Source of the DNA: Polyangiaceae bacterium
GTDB taxonomy: Bacteria; Myxococcota_A; Polyangia; Polyangiales; Polyangiaceae
NCBI GenBank assembly: GCA_016712345.1
Contig: JADJRH010000011.1
Span: 1,364,001-1,428,000 of the forward strand
DNA length: 64,000 nucleotides
Reading direction: 5' to 3'
Positions 26,054-36,400 of this stretch are shown here, piece by piece (the stretch's first letter is position 1; each line of letters begins with the position of its first letter). A model generated the notes under the pieces. It saw only the letters and a list, made by a program, of their open reading frames with translations. It was not told the origin of the DNA and did not search any database. Made by a program: the position numbers and the translations under genes.

Positions 26054-29000
26054 TTACGGTGTATACACGAACGTGTCTGCGGTGATTCCGGCGGCTCCAT
26101 AGGCGCTGCCCGAGCCTCCGAGACCACCGCCGCCCAGGGTAAAGGCGTTTCCAGAAATGGTCATGGTGCTTGCGGGGTACAGTAAGATTCCAACACTCAT
26201 CCCGCCTCCGCCGCCCGCTCCTGTGCCACCCGGGCCGCCGTTGCCGCCCGGACCACCCGGACCGCCGCTTCCTGCCCAGCAGAACAAGCCGGGGGCACCG
26301 GGCTGACCGTCGCTTCCGCTGTTTCCGCTCGAACCGTTTCCACCGTTTCCACCGGTGGCCACCAAGAATGAGTTGTTCGTGATGATCGCTGCCGGACTGC
26401 TGAATGCGATAATTCCAAACGATCCACCCGCACCGCCTCCACCGCCCCCACCCAAACCGCCGTTGCCGCCCGCGCCGCCGTTGCCGCCCCACGTGGGTGC
26501 ACAACCGGCAAGGGTGCAGCAAATGCTCGCGCCGCCGCCCCCACCGCCCCCGCCGCCTCCGCCGGGCGAGCCCGAGTTTCCGGGGAGAGCTTGCCAGTTG
26601 AGTCCCGAAAAAATGCCGACGTTTTGGTTGGGCGGCAATGTCCCATGGGCGCCCGGTGAGCCGTTGTTTCCTGGTCCACCCCATCCTCCCCAAACAGGGC
26701 CGGGCGCACCCCCTGCCGCACCGCCGCAGCCCTGTCCTCCCCATCCTGCCCCGGTATCATAGGTTCCCCCCGGTCCGGGGGCTCCGCCGGAACATAAATT
26801 GGAGGTGACTCCGCCGGGTGAACCCCCCGCTCCCGCCCCGGGTTTGAGAATATTGTAACGCAGGTAGAGGGGTGAGGTCACATCTGAAAGCCGCACCGCC
26901 TGCGAGCTTTGCCCAGGAGTTGAGCCACCGGCCGCCTGAATGGTAAACCCCTCCACAAACATGGGACGGTCGTCGTATGAGGTGGCCACAAGTCCCAAGT
27001 TGGTAGGCGACTGGATCGTGGTTGTGTTGGCCACCGAACGCGTCCACGTCACGGGGTCATATTGACCCCACAAACTCACTCCCGATGGAAGGATCACCGC
27101 TTCGTTGTATGTGCCCGCCGCCACCAACACTTGCGGTCGACATGTGTACACGTTCGCCTGCGCAACCGCGTGACCGATGGTTCGAAACGGTGCGGCCAAC
27201 GTTCCCGGATTGGTGTCGCTACCGGTCAGACTGACAAAATAGGCTGCCGCGATACTCCCGTCGATTCCGTCGCCGTTTTGATCTGTATAGGTGGAATCGG
27301 GTAGGTCGTCGTCCGCGTTGACTGGATCCAACACGGTCAGGGGGAGGGGATTCGACTTGGTCTTTTTGCAATTGCCCATCTGACCATAATCCCCGTAGCC
27401 CCAACAAACAATCTCATCCGTTACCCCCAATGCGCACGTGTGATGGGCGCCCGCAACGACCTCAACGGCATCGGACAGACCAACCACCTGAACCGGATTC
27501 AACGATTGTTGTCCTTGTGTCCCGTTGCCGAGATTGCCGACGCCGTTGTAACCCCAACACTCAACAGTGCCCGCGGGCTTTATGATGCAGGTGTGATAGT
27601 TACCCGCCGCCGCACCGGCAATCGGCGATACGTTCACGACCACCTGCGGCGTGTTGGAGTCCGCCGTCGTTCCTGTGCCGAGCGCGCCATAGAAGTTCTC
27701 GCCCCAGCAGTTGAATTCACCACTCGCCCGCTGAGCACACGTGTGATACCCACCGGCGGTGATGCCAACAGCATCTGAAATTCCGGACACCGGTGTTGGA
27801 ACGGTTGAGGTGTCCCAGTTTCCGCTGCCGAGCGCTCCATGACCACCGGCGCCCCAGCAATCCACGGAGCCGTTGCTCCTCCGCGCGCAGGTGTGATAGG
27901 CGCCCGCGGCCACCGCCACAGCATCTGCCAACCCAACAACAGCGACCGGTGTTGTTGAATCGACTGTGGTGCCGTTACCGAGCTGTCCAACCGCGTTGTC
28001 ACCCCAACATACCACTTGTCCAGAGGCTCGAACCGCACACGTGTAGCGGTCACCCGCGGCCACCCAAACGGCGTCCGACAGGCCTGAAACCGGCACCGGC
28101 GTAGGCGCTGACGTGGTGGTGCCATTGCCGAGTTGGCCATAGAAGTTGCCACCCCAGCACGCCACTTCACCCGTTGCGCGAAGCGCGCATGTGTGGCCGT
28201 CCCCGGCTGCGACCGAAACAGCGTCTGTCAGCCCCACAACCTTCACCGGAGCTGTGTACACAAAAACGCCGCCGCCGTGGCCAAGTTGACCGCTGCCGTT
28301 ACCGCCCCAGCAATGCACCTCGCCACCGTTGCGCACGGCGCAGGTATGAAGATAACCCGCTGCCAGGGTAGGTTTGCCTGGCCCGTCACATGCGTCCCCA
28401 AAGCCGTTGCCGTTCGTGTCTTGTTGGGTAGGATTGGCGACCGTTGGGCAATTGTCCACGTCGGTACAAATCCCGTCGCCGTCGGTATCACTGTTGGTTG
28501 GGTCGGCCGGGCACGGATCGGTGCATTCTGACAGCCCATCACCGTCGGTGTCGAGAATGGGGTTGGAGCACAAACCCGTGGTAATGTCACACACACCGGC
28601 CACGTGACACGCATCGGAAGGTACACACACAACCCCGTCGCAAAGGCCGGCGTAACACACCCGAAGGTAAGGTTGATTGGTGCCCGCCTCGCTCGACGAG
28701 AAACTGTGCCCCTCCGCCGCGGGCTCGCGCAGGATCACCCCATAGTTATCCACCGTGCCGTTATACCAACCGTCCACCAGGTTTGTCAGGTCGGCCTGTT
28801 TGTAACCCACTCCCAGGCTTGAAAACGAGGCGATTGGAGTTGGGTCAAACCCGCCCGCGCCAAAGCTCGTGGCCGTGACGGTTGCTTCCGACCACGGTTG
28901 TTCCACCCGATACACAGACACGGTGCTGTAGGTGGTGTTGTAATTGGCATGAATGTTCAGCGTTGCTTCTAGAATGGCCGAGTAGGGCGGAATCACCCCT

Positions 29001-30187
29001 GTCAGGTCGGCGGCCACAAGGGTTTGGTTCACGTTGCCACCCCCCGAAAGACCCGTGTACACATTCGGGTCGTTCCCCGTGGCCCACCAAGGAAAGTCAC
29101 CGCTCAGAAATGCGTCGTGAAGGTTGCCAAGGCCGCCCCGCTCCACGTCGACGCAGGTGCACGCATTGGGCCCGGCACCCGTGCACGCGCCCGCTGTACA
29201 AACATCGCTGGATGTGCATGGGTTACCGTCACTGCAAGGGCTGCCATCGGCCGCAACGGGATCTGTACATACCCCTGTGGCGGGGTTGCACGTACCCACG
29301 GTATGACATTGGTCAGATGGAGTACACACCACAGGATTGGCGCCCGTACAAACACCCGCCTGACAGCTTGATGACAAGGTGCAGGCGTCCCCGTCGTCGC
29401 ACACGGTTCCGTTGCCCGCGATTGGATTGGAGCACAAGCCGGTGGCCGGATCACACGCGCCGGCGTCGTGACAATTATCTTGAGCGGTGCACACAACGCC
29501 GTCGCACAGATCGGGAGGGCAGGCGCCTCCGCAGTCGTAACATACAACGAGGCCGGGACGTTGCGTGACCGTTCCCGCTTCGCTTGTTAAAAGCAGGTGA
29601 CCATTCACCTGCGGCTCCGTCAAAAGAACACCGTGGTTGGGAATGGACCCATCGGCCCAACCCGCAACGAGCGCCGTCAGGTCAACTGTTTTGAGCCCAC
29701 CGCTGCCGGTTGGGAAGGTTGCAACAATTGCCGGATCGACATTGGCCGGAGAACCGAAATTGGCTTGCGAAACAGTGCTCTCAGCCCACGGTGAAAGAAC
29801 GCGATGAACGTTGATGTCCGATGCGGCGGCGGTCCACCCGAGCGTCCACTCAGCGGACGCCGATACGATCACCGCACCGGGAGGCAACAGACTCAGATCA
29901 TACCTGACCAAACTGCGATTCAGGTTTCCGCCGCCCGACATCCCTGTGTACATGGTAGATTGGTTCCCGGTGGCCCACCCCGGAGAATCACCGCTCAAAA
30001 AGGCGTCCGCAACACTTCCGGCCACACCTCGGCGAACCGTAACGCAGGCTTGCCCCAGCGCGGAAGCGGCCTCTTGGGTAGCTTCTTCTCCATACCCACC
30101 GCCGCCGTGACTGTCATCGTTTGCGTCTGCCGTGCACGCCGTCTGGACAAACACCGCCGCGGCCAAAAAGGCGGCCCGGTTCATCAT
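26054..30187 (-). CDS. Large mosaic lipoprotein: DNRLRE domains, TSP3-like repeats, RCC1 propeller, Gly-rich tail
   Basis: The protein has about 1,377 residues. ATG at 30187 (MMNRAAFLAAAVFVQTAC, lipobox VQTAC) was chosen over the open frame to 30469. Two DNRLRE-type modules (AFLSGDSPGWATGNQSTMYTG and AFLSGDFPWWATGNDPNVYTG) are separated by Cys-rich CDPATGLC/CNPATGVC repeats. Thrombospondin-type calcium-binding repeats follow (DTDGDGLSECTDPCP, DTDGDGICTDVDNCP). About seven RCC1 repeats (GxxHTCAVRxxGEVxCWG) probably form a seven-bladed propeller. A DUF1565-like segment (SLTGSDTNPGTLAAPFRTIGHAV) and a 200-residue Gly-rich tail complete it. It is a surface protein, possibly adhesive or a matrix component. 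Confidence 0.85.
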   Translation of the reverse strand: MMNRAAFLAAAVFVQTACTADANDDSHGGGGYGEEATQEAASALGQACVTVRRGVAGSVADAFLSGDSPGWATGNQSTMYTGMSGGGNLNRSLVRYDLSLLPPGAVIVSASAEWTLGWTAAASDINVHRVLSPWAESTVSQANFGSPANVDPAIVATFPTGSGGLKTVDLTALVAGWADGSIPNHGVLLTEPQVNGHLLLTSEAGTVTQRPGLVVCYDCGGACPPDLCDGVVCTAQDNCHDAGACDPATGLCSNPIAGNGTVCDDGDACTLSSSCQAGVCTGANPVVCTPSDQCHTVGTCNPATGVCTDPVAADGSPCSDGNPCTSSDVCTAGACTGAGPNACTCVDVERGGLGNLHDAFLSGDFPWWATGNDPNVYTGLSGGGNVNQTLVAADLTGVIPPYSAILEATLNIHANYNTTYSTVSVYRVEQPWSEATVTATSFGAGGFDPTPIASFSSLGVGYKQADLTNLVDGWYNGTVDNYGVILREPAAEGHSFSSSEAGTNQPYLRVCYAGLCDGVVCVPSDACHVAGVCDITTGLCSNPILDTDGDGLSECTDPCPADPTNSDTDGDGICTDVDNCPTVANPTQQDTNGNGFGDACDGPGKPTLAAGYLHTCAVRNGGEVHCWGGNGSGQLGHGGGVFVYTAPVKVVGLTDAVSVAAGDGHTCALRATGEVACWGGNFYGQLGNGTTTSAPTPVPVSGLSDAVWVAAGDRYTCAVRASGQVVCWGDNAVGQLGNGTTVDSTTPVAVVGLADAVAVAAGAYHTCARRSNGSVDCWGAGGHGALGSGNWDTSTVPTPVSGISDAVGITAGGYHTCAQRASGEFNCWGENFYGALGTGTTADSNTPQVVVNVSPIAGAAAGNYHTCIIKPAGTVECWGYNGVGNLGNGTQGQQSLNPVQVVGLSDAVEVVAGAHHTCALGVTDEIVCWGYGDYGQMGNCKKTKSNPLPLTVLDPVNADDDLPDSTYTDQNGDGIDGSIAAAYFVSLTGSDTNPGTLAAPFRTIGHAVAQANVYTCRPQVLVAAGTYNEAVILPSGVSLWGQYDPVTWTRSVANTTTIQSPTNLGLVATSYDDRPMFVEGFTIQAAGGSTPGQSSQAVRLSDVTSPLYLRYNILKPGAGAGGSPGGVTSNLCSGGAPGPGGTYDTGAGWGGQGCGGAAGGAPGPVWGGWGGPGNNGSPGAHGTLPPNQNVGIFSGLNWQALPGNSGSPGGGGGGGGGGGASICCTLAGCAPTWGGNGGAGGNGGLGGGGGGGAGGSFGIIAFSSPAAIITNNSFLVATGGNGGNGSSGNSGSDGQPGAPGLFCWAGSGGPGGPGGNGGPGGTGAGGGGGMSVGILLYPASTMTISGNAFTLGGGGLGGSGSAYGAAGITADTFVYTP

Positions 30188-30447
30188 CCCTAATGCCCAC
30201 CCTACCGGCGAACGCTGCTTCAAATGAGTCCGCCGATCCGCCCTTCCGCCAAACTGTCCGCCCGATCGCATTGTACGTTTCCTGTGGACCACCGCAGGTG
30301 CATTTGCAGCAGCGTTTGGAACGTGGGGTGGTCCGGGCGCACCCGTGGCAAAGACTGTACAGCGCGTCAAGCGCATTATCAGCCGCCTTGCCCTTTGCGC
30401 GTGCAGCGCACTCGACGGGTAGGATGCGATGTGTGAACAGTGCGGCG

Positions 30448-31611
30448 TTATGGTTTTGGAATTTGCCAAACGGGCGCCTGCCCCGAGTTGTTGGTGAAGT
30501 ACATGTACAGCGGGTCAAATGCCATGCCGTACGGGGAGATTTGGTTTTCAACAACCCACTCCACCGGTCCACCCGAGGTTGGAACCCTGAAAATGCCCGT
30601 TTTGCTCGACGGGTCGGGAAGGTACTTTCCAATGCTTGTGTACGCGTAGCCGCCGTCTACGGCAATGGATAATGTGTACCCCGAAACGGCAAAGATCACT
30701 TGAGAGTTTCCACCGGTTTTGGGTGCCCGATACCCTTTCGAACCGTTGAAGTCACTTACCCAATACACAAATGTATCGTCGGCGGTAAACGCTTCGGGAA
30801 TGCCGTCACCCCAGCTGATCCATTCGGGATCGGCGCTCCCGTCGACGGGCACGCGGTAGACATTGGATGAACCGAAACCTTCAAGCCAATAAAGGTACAT
30901 GTCGTCCACCGCAAGTGAACCGGTGGGCCGCGGTGCGAACGAGTCGGGAACAATCGTTTCTACCGGACCACCCAACTTGGGCCAGCGCTCAATTGTATAG
31001 TGCCAACTGTCAGTGAACACAGCACCTGCCCAATACAGGTGTGTTGCAGATTGGGTCAGGCCGCTGCCCGCGTCTTGGGCCAACAGTTCGCGTGCGCCTC
31101 CGGTTTTCGCAACCCGATACACGGACCCGCCGTTTCCACTGGCCGCCCAATAAACGTAGTTGTCGTCCACGACCAAATAGCTGCCGCTCGAACCTGTTTC
31201 CTCTGCCAGCGGCTCCGGGGGTGAGCCCCCACAGATCGGAACGCGAACGGGAGAGGTATTCTCGCCGTGCGTCCAATACACGTGGGTAGAGTCCACAACA
31301 ATGTTGCGCGCCATGTCGGTAATACCAAGCGTGATCGGCGGGCATCCCGGACTTCCTCCCGTTCCTCCCGCGCCGCCGGCGGGCATGGTTCCACCTGTGC
31401 TGCTCGTTCCGCCGGTGGTGCCCGACCCGCCCGTTCCACCGGTGCCACCCACCTGACCTGTTCCACCTTGCGAAGTGCCGCCGCTTCCACCTTCCGTTGT
31501 GGTGGTGGTTTCACCGCCGGTTCCGGTGGTGCCAATGGGCTCATCCCATTTGCATCCACCTATCAGAGTGAATGTGATGCAGGCCAACGCGTTTGCGGTT
31601 CGGGTTTGCAT
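30448..31611 (-). CDS. Propeller-type lipoprotein with Gly/Thr linker
   Basis: The 387-residue protein starts at ATG 31611 with a GGAGGG site. A signal peptide ends in the lipobox TLIGGC. A 75-residue Gly/Thr/Ser linker (GTTGTGGETTTTTEGGSGG) precedes a beta-propeller-like domain made of repeats of the form VDSTHVYWTHGENTSPVRVPICGG, VDDNYVYWAASGNGGSVYRVAKTGG and VDDMYLYWLEGFGSSNVYRVP. This architecture is very common in Polyangia. It should sit on the outer membrane surface; ligand and function are unknown. The mosaic lipoprotein gene is downstream on the same strand after a 260-base gap. Confidence 0.8.
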   Translation of the reverse strand: MQTRTANALACITFTLIGGCKWDEPIGTTGTGGETTTTTEGGSGGTSQGGTGQVGGTGGTGGSGTTGGTSSTGGTMPAGGAGGTGGSPGCPPITLGITDMARNIVVDSTHVYWTHGENTSPVRVPICGGSPPEPLAEETGSSGSYLVVDDNYVYWAASGNGGSVYRVAKTGGARELLAQDAGSGLTQSATHLYWAGAVFTDSWHYTIERWPKLGGPVETIVPDSFAPRPTGSLAVDDMYLYWLEGFGSSNVYRVPVDGSADPEWISWGDGIPEAFTADDTFVYWVSDFNGSKGYRAPKTGGNSQVIFAVSGYTLSIAVDGGYAYTSIGKYLPDPSSKTGIFRVPTSGGPVEWVVENQISPYGMAFDPLYMYFTNNSGQAPVWQIPKP

Positions 31612-31773
31612 AGCCCGCCCTCCGTGCACCCGGTGTGCCGCGGTGGAGCGGCGCACCGGACTACATTACAAACGCCGGGTTATCGCGCCTTCTCCTCAGC
31701 ACGTGTGCAAAGAACCGCGGCCGGGTTGCGAATGAAAGCGCACGCGTGCAACGGACCGCACATGCCGCACCAC

Positions 31774-33414
31774 CTACCCAACCATCACAACAATCTCACC
31801 GAGCGGCGCGCGCAGGCGGATCAGCGCTTTTTCACCAAACGGTAAAACTCCTTTTACTCGACGTGATGGAGCTGCAAAACGCGCGAGTTGGGTGGAGTGT
31901 TCACCATCGGTGCGAATTGCGCAGAGATTGTTGTTTTCCTGTTCAACAACGGCGACAACGCCTCCGGTGTACACAGCGAGCGCAATCGCTCTACCCTCCA
32001 GGTCCACCTTCACCGGACTGCCCCGCTTGCCAAACCTGTACAGTATGCGCCCTTGTTTGTCCGTGGCGAACTGAACCGGCGAAGCAAGCGCCGCGGGCAG
32101 ATCGCCTCCAAATGCGGCGTACGCTTCACATGCGTTTGGGTCGAGCGGGATTGAACGCAACGCGCTTCGGCCTCCCAACCACTTCTCCGCGGTCTCTTCA
32201 ACGAGGTACTTTTGGTCTTGAATGGCTCGCGCGAGCTTTTTTTCAGGTAGACCGAAAAACGGCGCCCAATGGTCGCTCACCCGTCCACCCGCGACAGGCG
32301 TGCTGCGGATACCCCCGGGTTGGTAGAACCATACCTGACCTTTGCGCAAAGCGAGGGGTGTGCCGGGGCGAACGATGGGGGAGAGAACCGTGCGTTCGCC
32401 GCCTTGGAAACCCACCACCTGGTGTCCGTCCACGGCAACCACGTGTTCGTTGTCGGCACAAATTCGGCTGAACTGACCGGCATTGCTCAATGCAAAAAGG
32501 CTTGTTCCAAGCGGAACAATCGGTCCTTCATCCAACAAGAGCAGCCGGGCGCGTCGCTCATTTTCAGGTTGGGTAGAAACGCTCGCAACAAGTTGCTCCC
32601 GCCGGTTGGCTGCAATGCGCCCTGTCAGGTTGAAACCGCGCGATTGCACGTTGTCCACCAAAAAGCGGCACAAGCCCGCGCGAGCATCAACTGGGCATTC
32701 TTCGCCCGCGAGGCCGATCGCCTCGTGTACACCAAACATTCGCATCAGCCCATCGGTCGCTTGTTCAATGCGCAGTTTTGGTCCCGACGGCATGCCAATC
32801 ACCGGAGGATCTGTCAGACAGGGATCCCAAGGCGCGGCGATTGCTCCATGCCAAACGCACAATCGCAAAAATGCCGACGTTGCATCACCGGTCGAAGTGG
32901 TGAGCGCGTTGAACGCCGATTGATAAACTGCCGTGTCAAACGCCCACGGATCGCGAACCAACATGGGTAGATGCGAACGGATCGATTCAGGCGCGAGCGC
33001 TTGAATGTTGGATTCACGTTCTTTGGCAGCGGTTGACTCCAAAAAGGTGAGCACCTGGAGTGGGCCGGGACAACCGCGGGCCGAGAGAAATGTGGCCAGT
33101 GAGCGCGGCGAATTTACGAGGCTCGCGTGGGCAAACGTTTCTAGTCGAATAGCCAGATCAGGGTAGATAAGCAGTCGAGCGGTTGCGGCTCCGCCTTTGG
33201 ACAGTTGAATCACCACGCAGTTGGGTGGGTCTGAATAGGCTTTGTATTGTCCGCCCGAGGCGAGAGACAAGATGCTCTTCAGGTCAAATAGCTGGGTAGA
33301 ATCACACTGACCGATCACCTCGCCGTCGACGAGAATATCGGCCGAATCGGCGCTCACCAGCGCGCGATCCAGCTCCAGTTGGGAAGGGGCGATACCTGTG
33401 GGTTGATAAGTCAT
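31774..33414 (-). CDS. 546-residue protein paired with the Rhs toxin gene
   Basis: The protein has no signal peptide. The gene follows the Rhs stop by 17 bases on the same strand, so it is almost surely co-transcribed. The N-terminal third (LVSADSADILVDGEVIGQCDSTQLFDLKSIL..YPDLAIRLETFAHASLVNSPRSLATFLSARGCPGPLQVLTFL) looks alpha/beta. The C-terminal part (about 250-546) has repeating beta strands such as HVVAVDGHQVVGFQGGERTVLSPI, LRKGQVWFYQPGG and GRAIALAVYTGGVVAVVEQENNNLCAIRTDG, suggestive of a propeller. An immunity or chaperone role for the upstream toxin is suggested by position only. It is large for an immunity protein, and no named family is recognised. Confidence 0.65.
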   Translation of the reverse strand: MTYQPTGIAPSQLELDRALVSADSADILVDGEVIGQCDSTQLFDLKSILSLASGGQYKAYSDPPNCVVIQLSKGGAATARLLIYPDLAIRLETFAHASLVNSPRSLATFLSARGCPGPLQVLTFLESTAAKERESNIQALAPESIRSHLPMLVRDPWAFDTAVYQSAFNALTTSTGDATSAFLRLCVWHGAIAAPWDPCLTDPPVIGMPSGPKLRIEQATDGLMRMFGVHEAIGLAGEECPVDARAGLCRFLVDNVQSRGFNLTGRIAANRREQLVASVSTQPENERRARLLLLDEGPIVPLGTSLFALSNAGQFSRICADNEHVVAVDGHQVVGFQGGERTVLSPIVRPGTPLALRKGQVWFYQPGGIRSTPVAGGRVSDHWAPFFGLPEKKLARAIQDQKYLVEETAEKWLGGRSALRSIPLDPNACEAYAAFGGDLPAALASPVQFATDKQGRILYRFGKRGSPVKVDLEGRAIALAVYTGGVVAVVEQENNNLCAIRTDGEHSTQLARFAAPSRRVKGVLPFGEKALIRLRAPLGEIVVMVG

Positions 33415-33431
33415 TGGGAGGGAAGAAATAC

Positions 33432-36400
33432 TCAGCTCCCACCCGCGCCCGGGCTGCCTGGCTGCGGTCCGGTGGGAACGTAGGCGCCGCCGTGGACCGT
33501 GTTGTTGCCGGGAATGCCGCTCATTTCACCGGCGTGGATCTTACCCTTGCCGCCGAGAATGTAGTCTTGGCTGCCTTCTTTGCCGAGGGACTTTGACCAG
33601 AAATTATACCACGGACGCGGCTTCTTGAAGTTACCTTCCCAGACCGGGGGGGACTTGTACGGATCGCCCGGGGTGTTGGCTTTGGCGCCCCATGCGGTGG
33701 CGCCCGTTTGATTGGCAATGCCTTGAGCAACGCTCGGGGCGCCGCCCTGTCCGGGGGTGGCGGAGTTGCAGACGGTCATGTCTACCCGAGCGCCCTTTTT
33801 GTTTTTGAAGCCGGCGTCGGCGAGCGACTTGCCAATTTCATCGCCTGTGGCCCAGTTTTTCGGTGTACCTTTCCACTGCGCGCCGCCCGGCGCACCGTGG
33901 GTAGTCACGAACACGTGATTCTCTTTGGGATCGATCATGTTCGCGTTGGGGCCTTTGCCGGTGATCTTTTGCCAAAGTGAAGGAGGCTTGCCCAACTTGT
34001 CACTGTTGATCACCTTCGCGTCGGGGTATTTCTCCTTCATTTGACGGATGGTGTCTTCCATGACCGGGTCGCCCGGCTGGCCGTTGACAATGGTCAGAAG
34101 CCCCAACGGGTCGATAAAAATCGTAACGTTTGGAACGTACCCAATGTCTTGTAGAACCGAGAGAATGCCAAGCGGATCGGGTGTTGCGAAAACGTGGAGA
34201 TCCGGCGCGTAATAGCGATGGCGGTTGTAGTAGAGTCCGGTGTACTCATCGGCGCGTTGTCCCGCAAAACGCAGCGCACCGGGTTCGCCGCGCCGGTCGA
34301 TCACCTCACCCCAGGTGCTTGTTTCAAGGCTGGAGATTTTCAGGTCGGGAGCAACGTAGAGCCATGGTAAGGCCGCGGCGTCTGAAACAACAAGCGACCA
34401 ACCCGCCGCGGGGGTTGACTCAAACAGCGGTGTGTACCCATCGTCGTGGAAGAGGCGCCGAACAATGGCTCCATTGGAGGCGCGCTCTTCCACAATGCTG
34501 TCGCCGTCCCACCCAAACCAAATGCTGCTCCCGTCACTTGTGGCCATGGCCACGCGGCGGCCGAGAGCGTCGTACAAATAGCGCACGGAGAAACCGTCAC
34601 CGCGCACCGCTTCGACCAACTGGTTATTTTCATCGTAGCGGTATTGCCAAGTGGTCTCGGGGCGATCCCCGTGGCGCGCCGCGAGTCTACCCAGAGCATC
34701 CCAGCTCAACCGGCAGTGGGAGGTGGACATGGGGCGACCATCGCGTCCCGTGGCAAACATGGGGTCGTGTTTGGAGATCGCCGTGCCCTGCGGCGCATAC
34801 TCAAACTGCTCGCGTACACCAAACCCTTCAACCTGAATGGGACGACCCATTTCGTCGAGGTTGTAACGCCGTGTGCCGCGGCGTTGGTCCGCGATTTGGC
34901 TGAGTGGGCCTTTGCGGCTCCACTCAAACGCTCGGTCTTCGACCGTTGTTCCGTCGGCATCGAGAAGGGTTACCCGCGACGGTAGACCTGTCCGGTCACG
35001 TTCGGTTTTGATAGTGCCGGGAGCGTCGAGACGGCGGCGCTCGATTTCGCCTCCGCGATCGCTGTATTTGAATTCAAGCGCCGGTTTTGCCGTTTCTCCC
35101 TCCAAGAGCGACACACCGGTGAGTCGACCGTCTTCGGCGCGTCGATTGAGTTGCGCTCCCCATCCACTGGAGTAGCGCTTTTCAGCGATTCTACCCATGG
35201 GGTCATATTTGTACTCGGCGATAAACCTGAAGCCGGAGGTTTGTTGTGTTTCTTTAACAACGCGGCCTTCAGGATCCAAGTCGTACCAAACCGTCGACGC
35301 TCCCGTTTCGGCGAAGGTCAAGCCGCCGCGAGCATCATACCGGAAACGCTCCACCCGGCCTGTGGACATTTCTTTGGAGAGAATGCGCCCCTCGCCGTCG
35401 CGAACAAATCGAGTATGAATGCCGCCGCGCGTGATCCCGACCACCTGACCTGACCCGTCGCGTTCATACTCCGTGGTGACGCCGGCAAACGACGTTTCAC
35501 GTTCAATATACCCGGCGGGGTCGTAGGAGCGTTGATAACGCTCACCGGCGGCATTTTCGATCCAAACGAGCCGCAGCAGGGCATCATACCCAAAGCGGAA
35601 ACGGCCTCCGTCGGGGCGAATTTTTTCTGTCAAAACACCGGCCACGTAGGTGCACAACGTAGTGTCGCCGTCGGTGCTGCGCTCTTCCACAACGTTGCGC
35701 ATGGCGTCGGTGACAATGGTTGTCCGCCGACCGTTCTCTTCGACAATTTCGGCGATTTCGTGACGACTGTCGTATTTCAGCTCGTAGGTAAGGCCGCTTT
35801 GAGCTTTGACGCGAACGGGCAAACCCCACAGATCCCATGTGTACTCAAACGTGATGCCCGACTCATCGGTGTGGCGCGACAGGTTTCCGTGAGCGTCGTA
35901 GTCAAACGTTTCTACCGCGCCGGTGGGGTGGAGAACCTCTTTGATAAGGCCCGCGCCATCCATCTTTGCGGTGGTAACGCGGCCCACTTCATCAACGGTT
36001 TGAATGGTACCCGGTTCACCGTGGCGTTCCACCTCGCGCGCGCCATTTGTATGGAAGGTAGTCCACTCGTGTTTTTCATCATCATAGCGGCGTCGGCGCG
36101 TGGTGCCGTCGGCAAACGCAAACGTGACGAGTCTACCCAAGGGATCGTACGTTCGGCGCCGAGAGCGACCGGCTCCGTCGGTGCTGGAGAGCAGTCTCCC
36201 ATTGTCGTCGTAACTGTAGGTGGACACGTAACCGCGCGGATCGGTATAACGCTGCACCTGACCCATGGGGTTGGTGACGTAGTGATGCGTTTTGCCGGCC
36301 GCGTCGGTCATTTTGGTTTCAAACGGGTCTGGCCCAAATTCAAACCGGGTGTGGTGAATGCCGCGAGGCGCCGCCGATGTGCCGGCCTCCGGCGCCGAGA

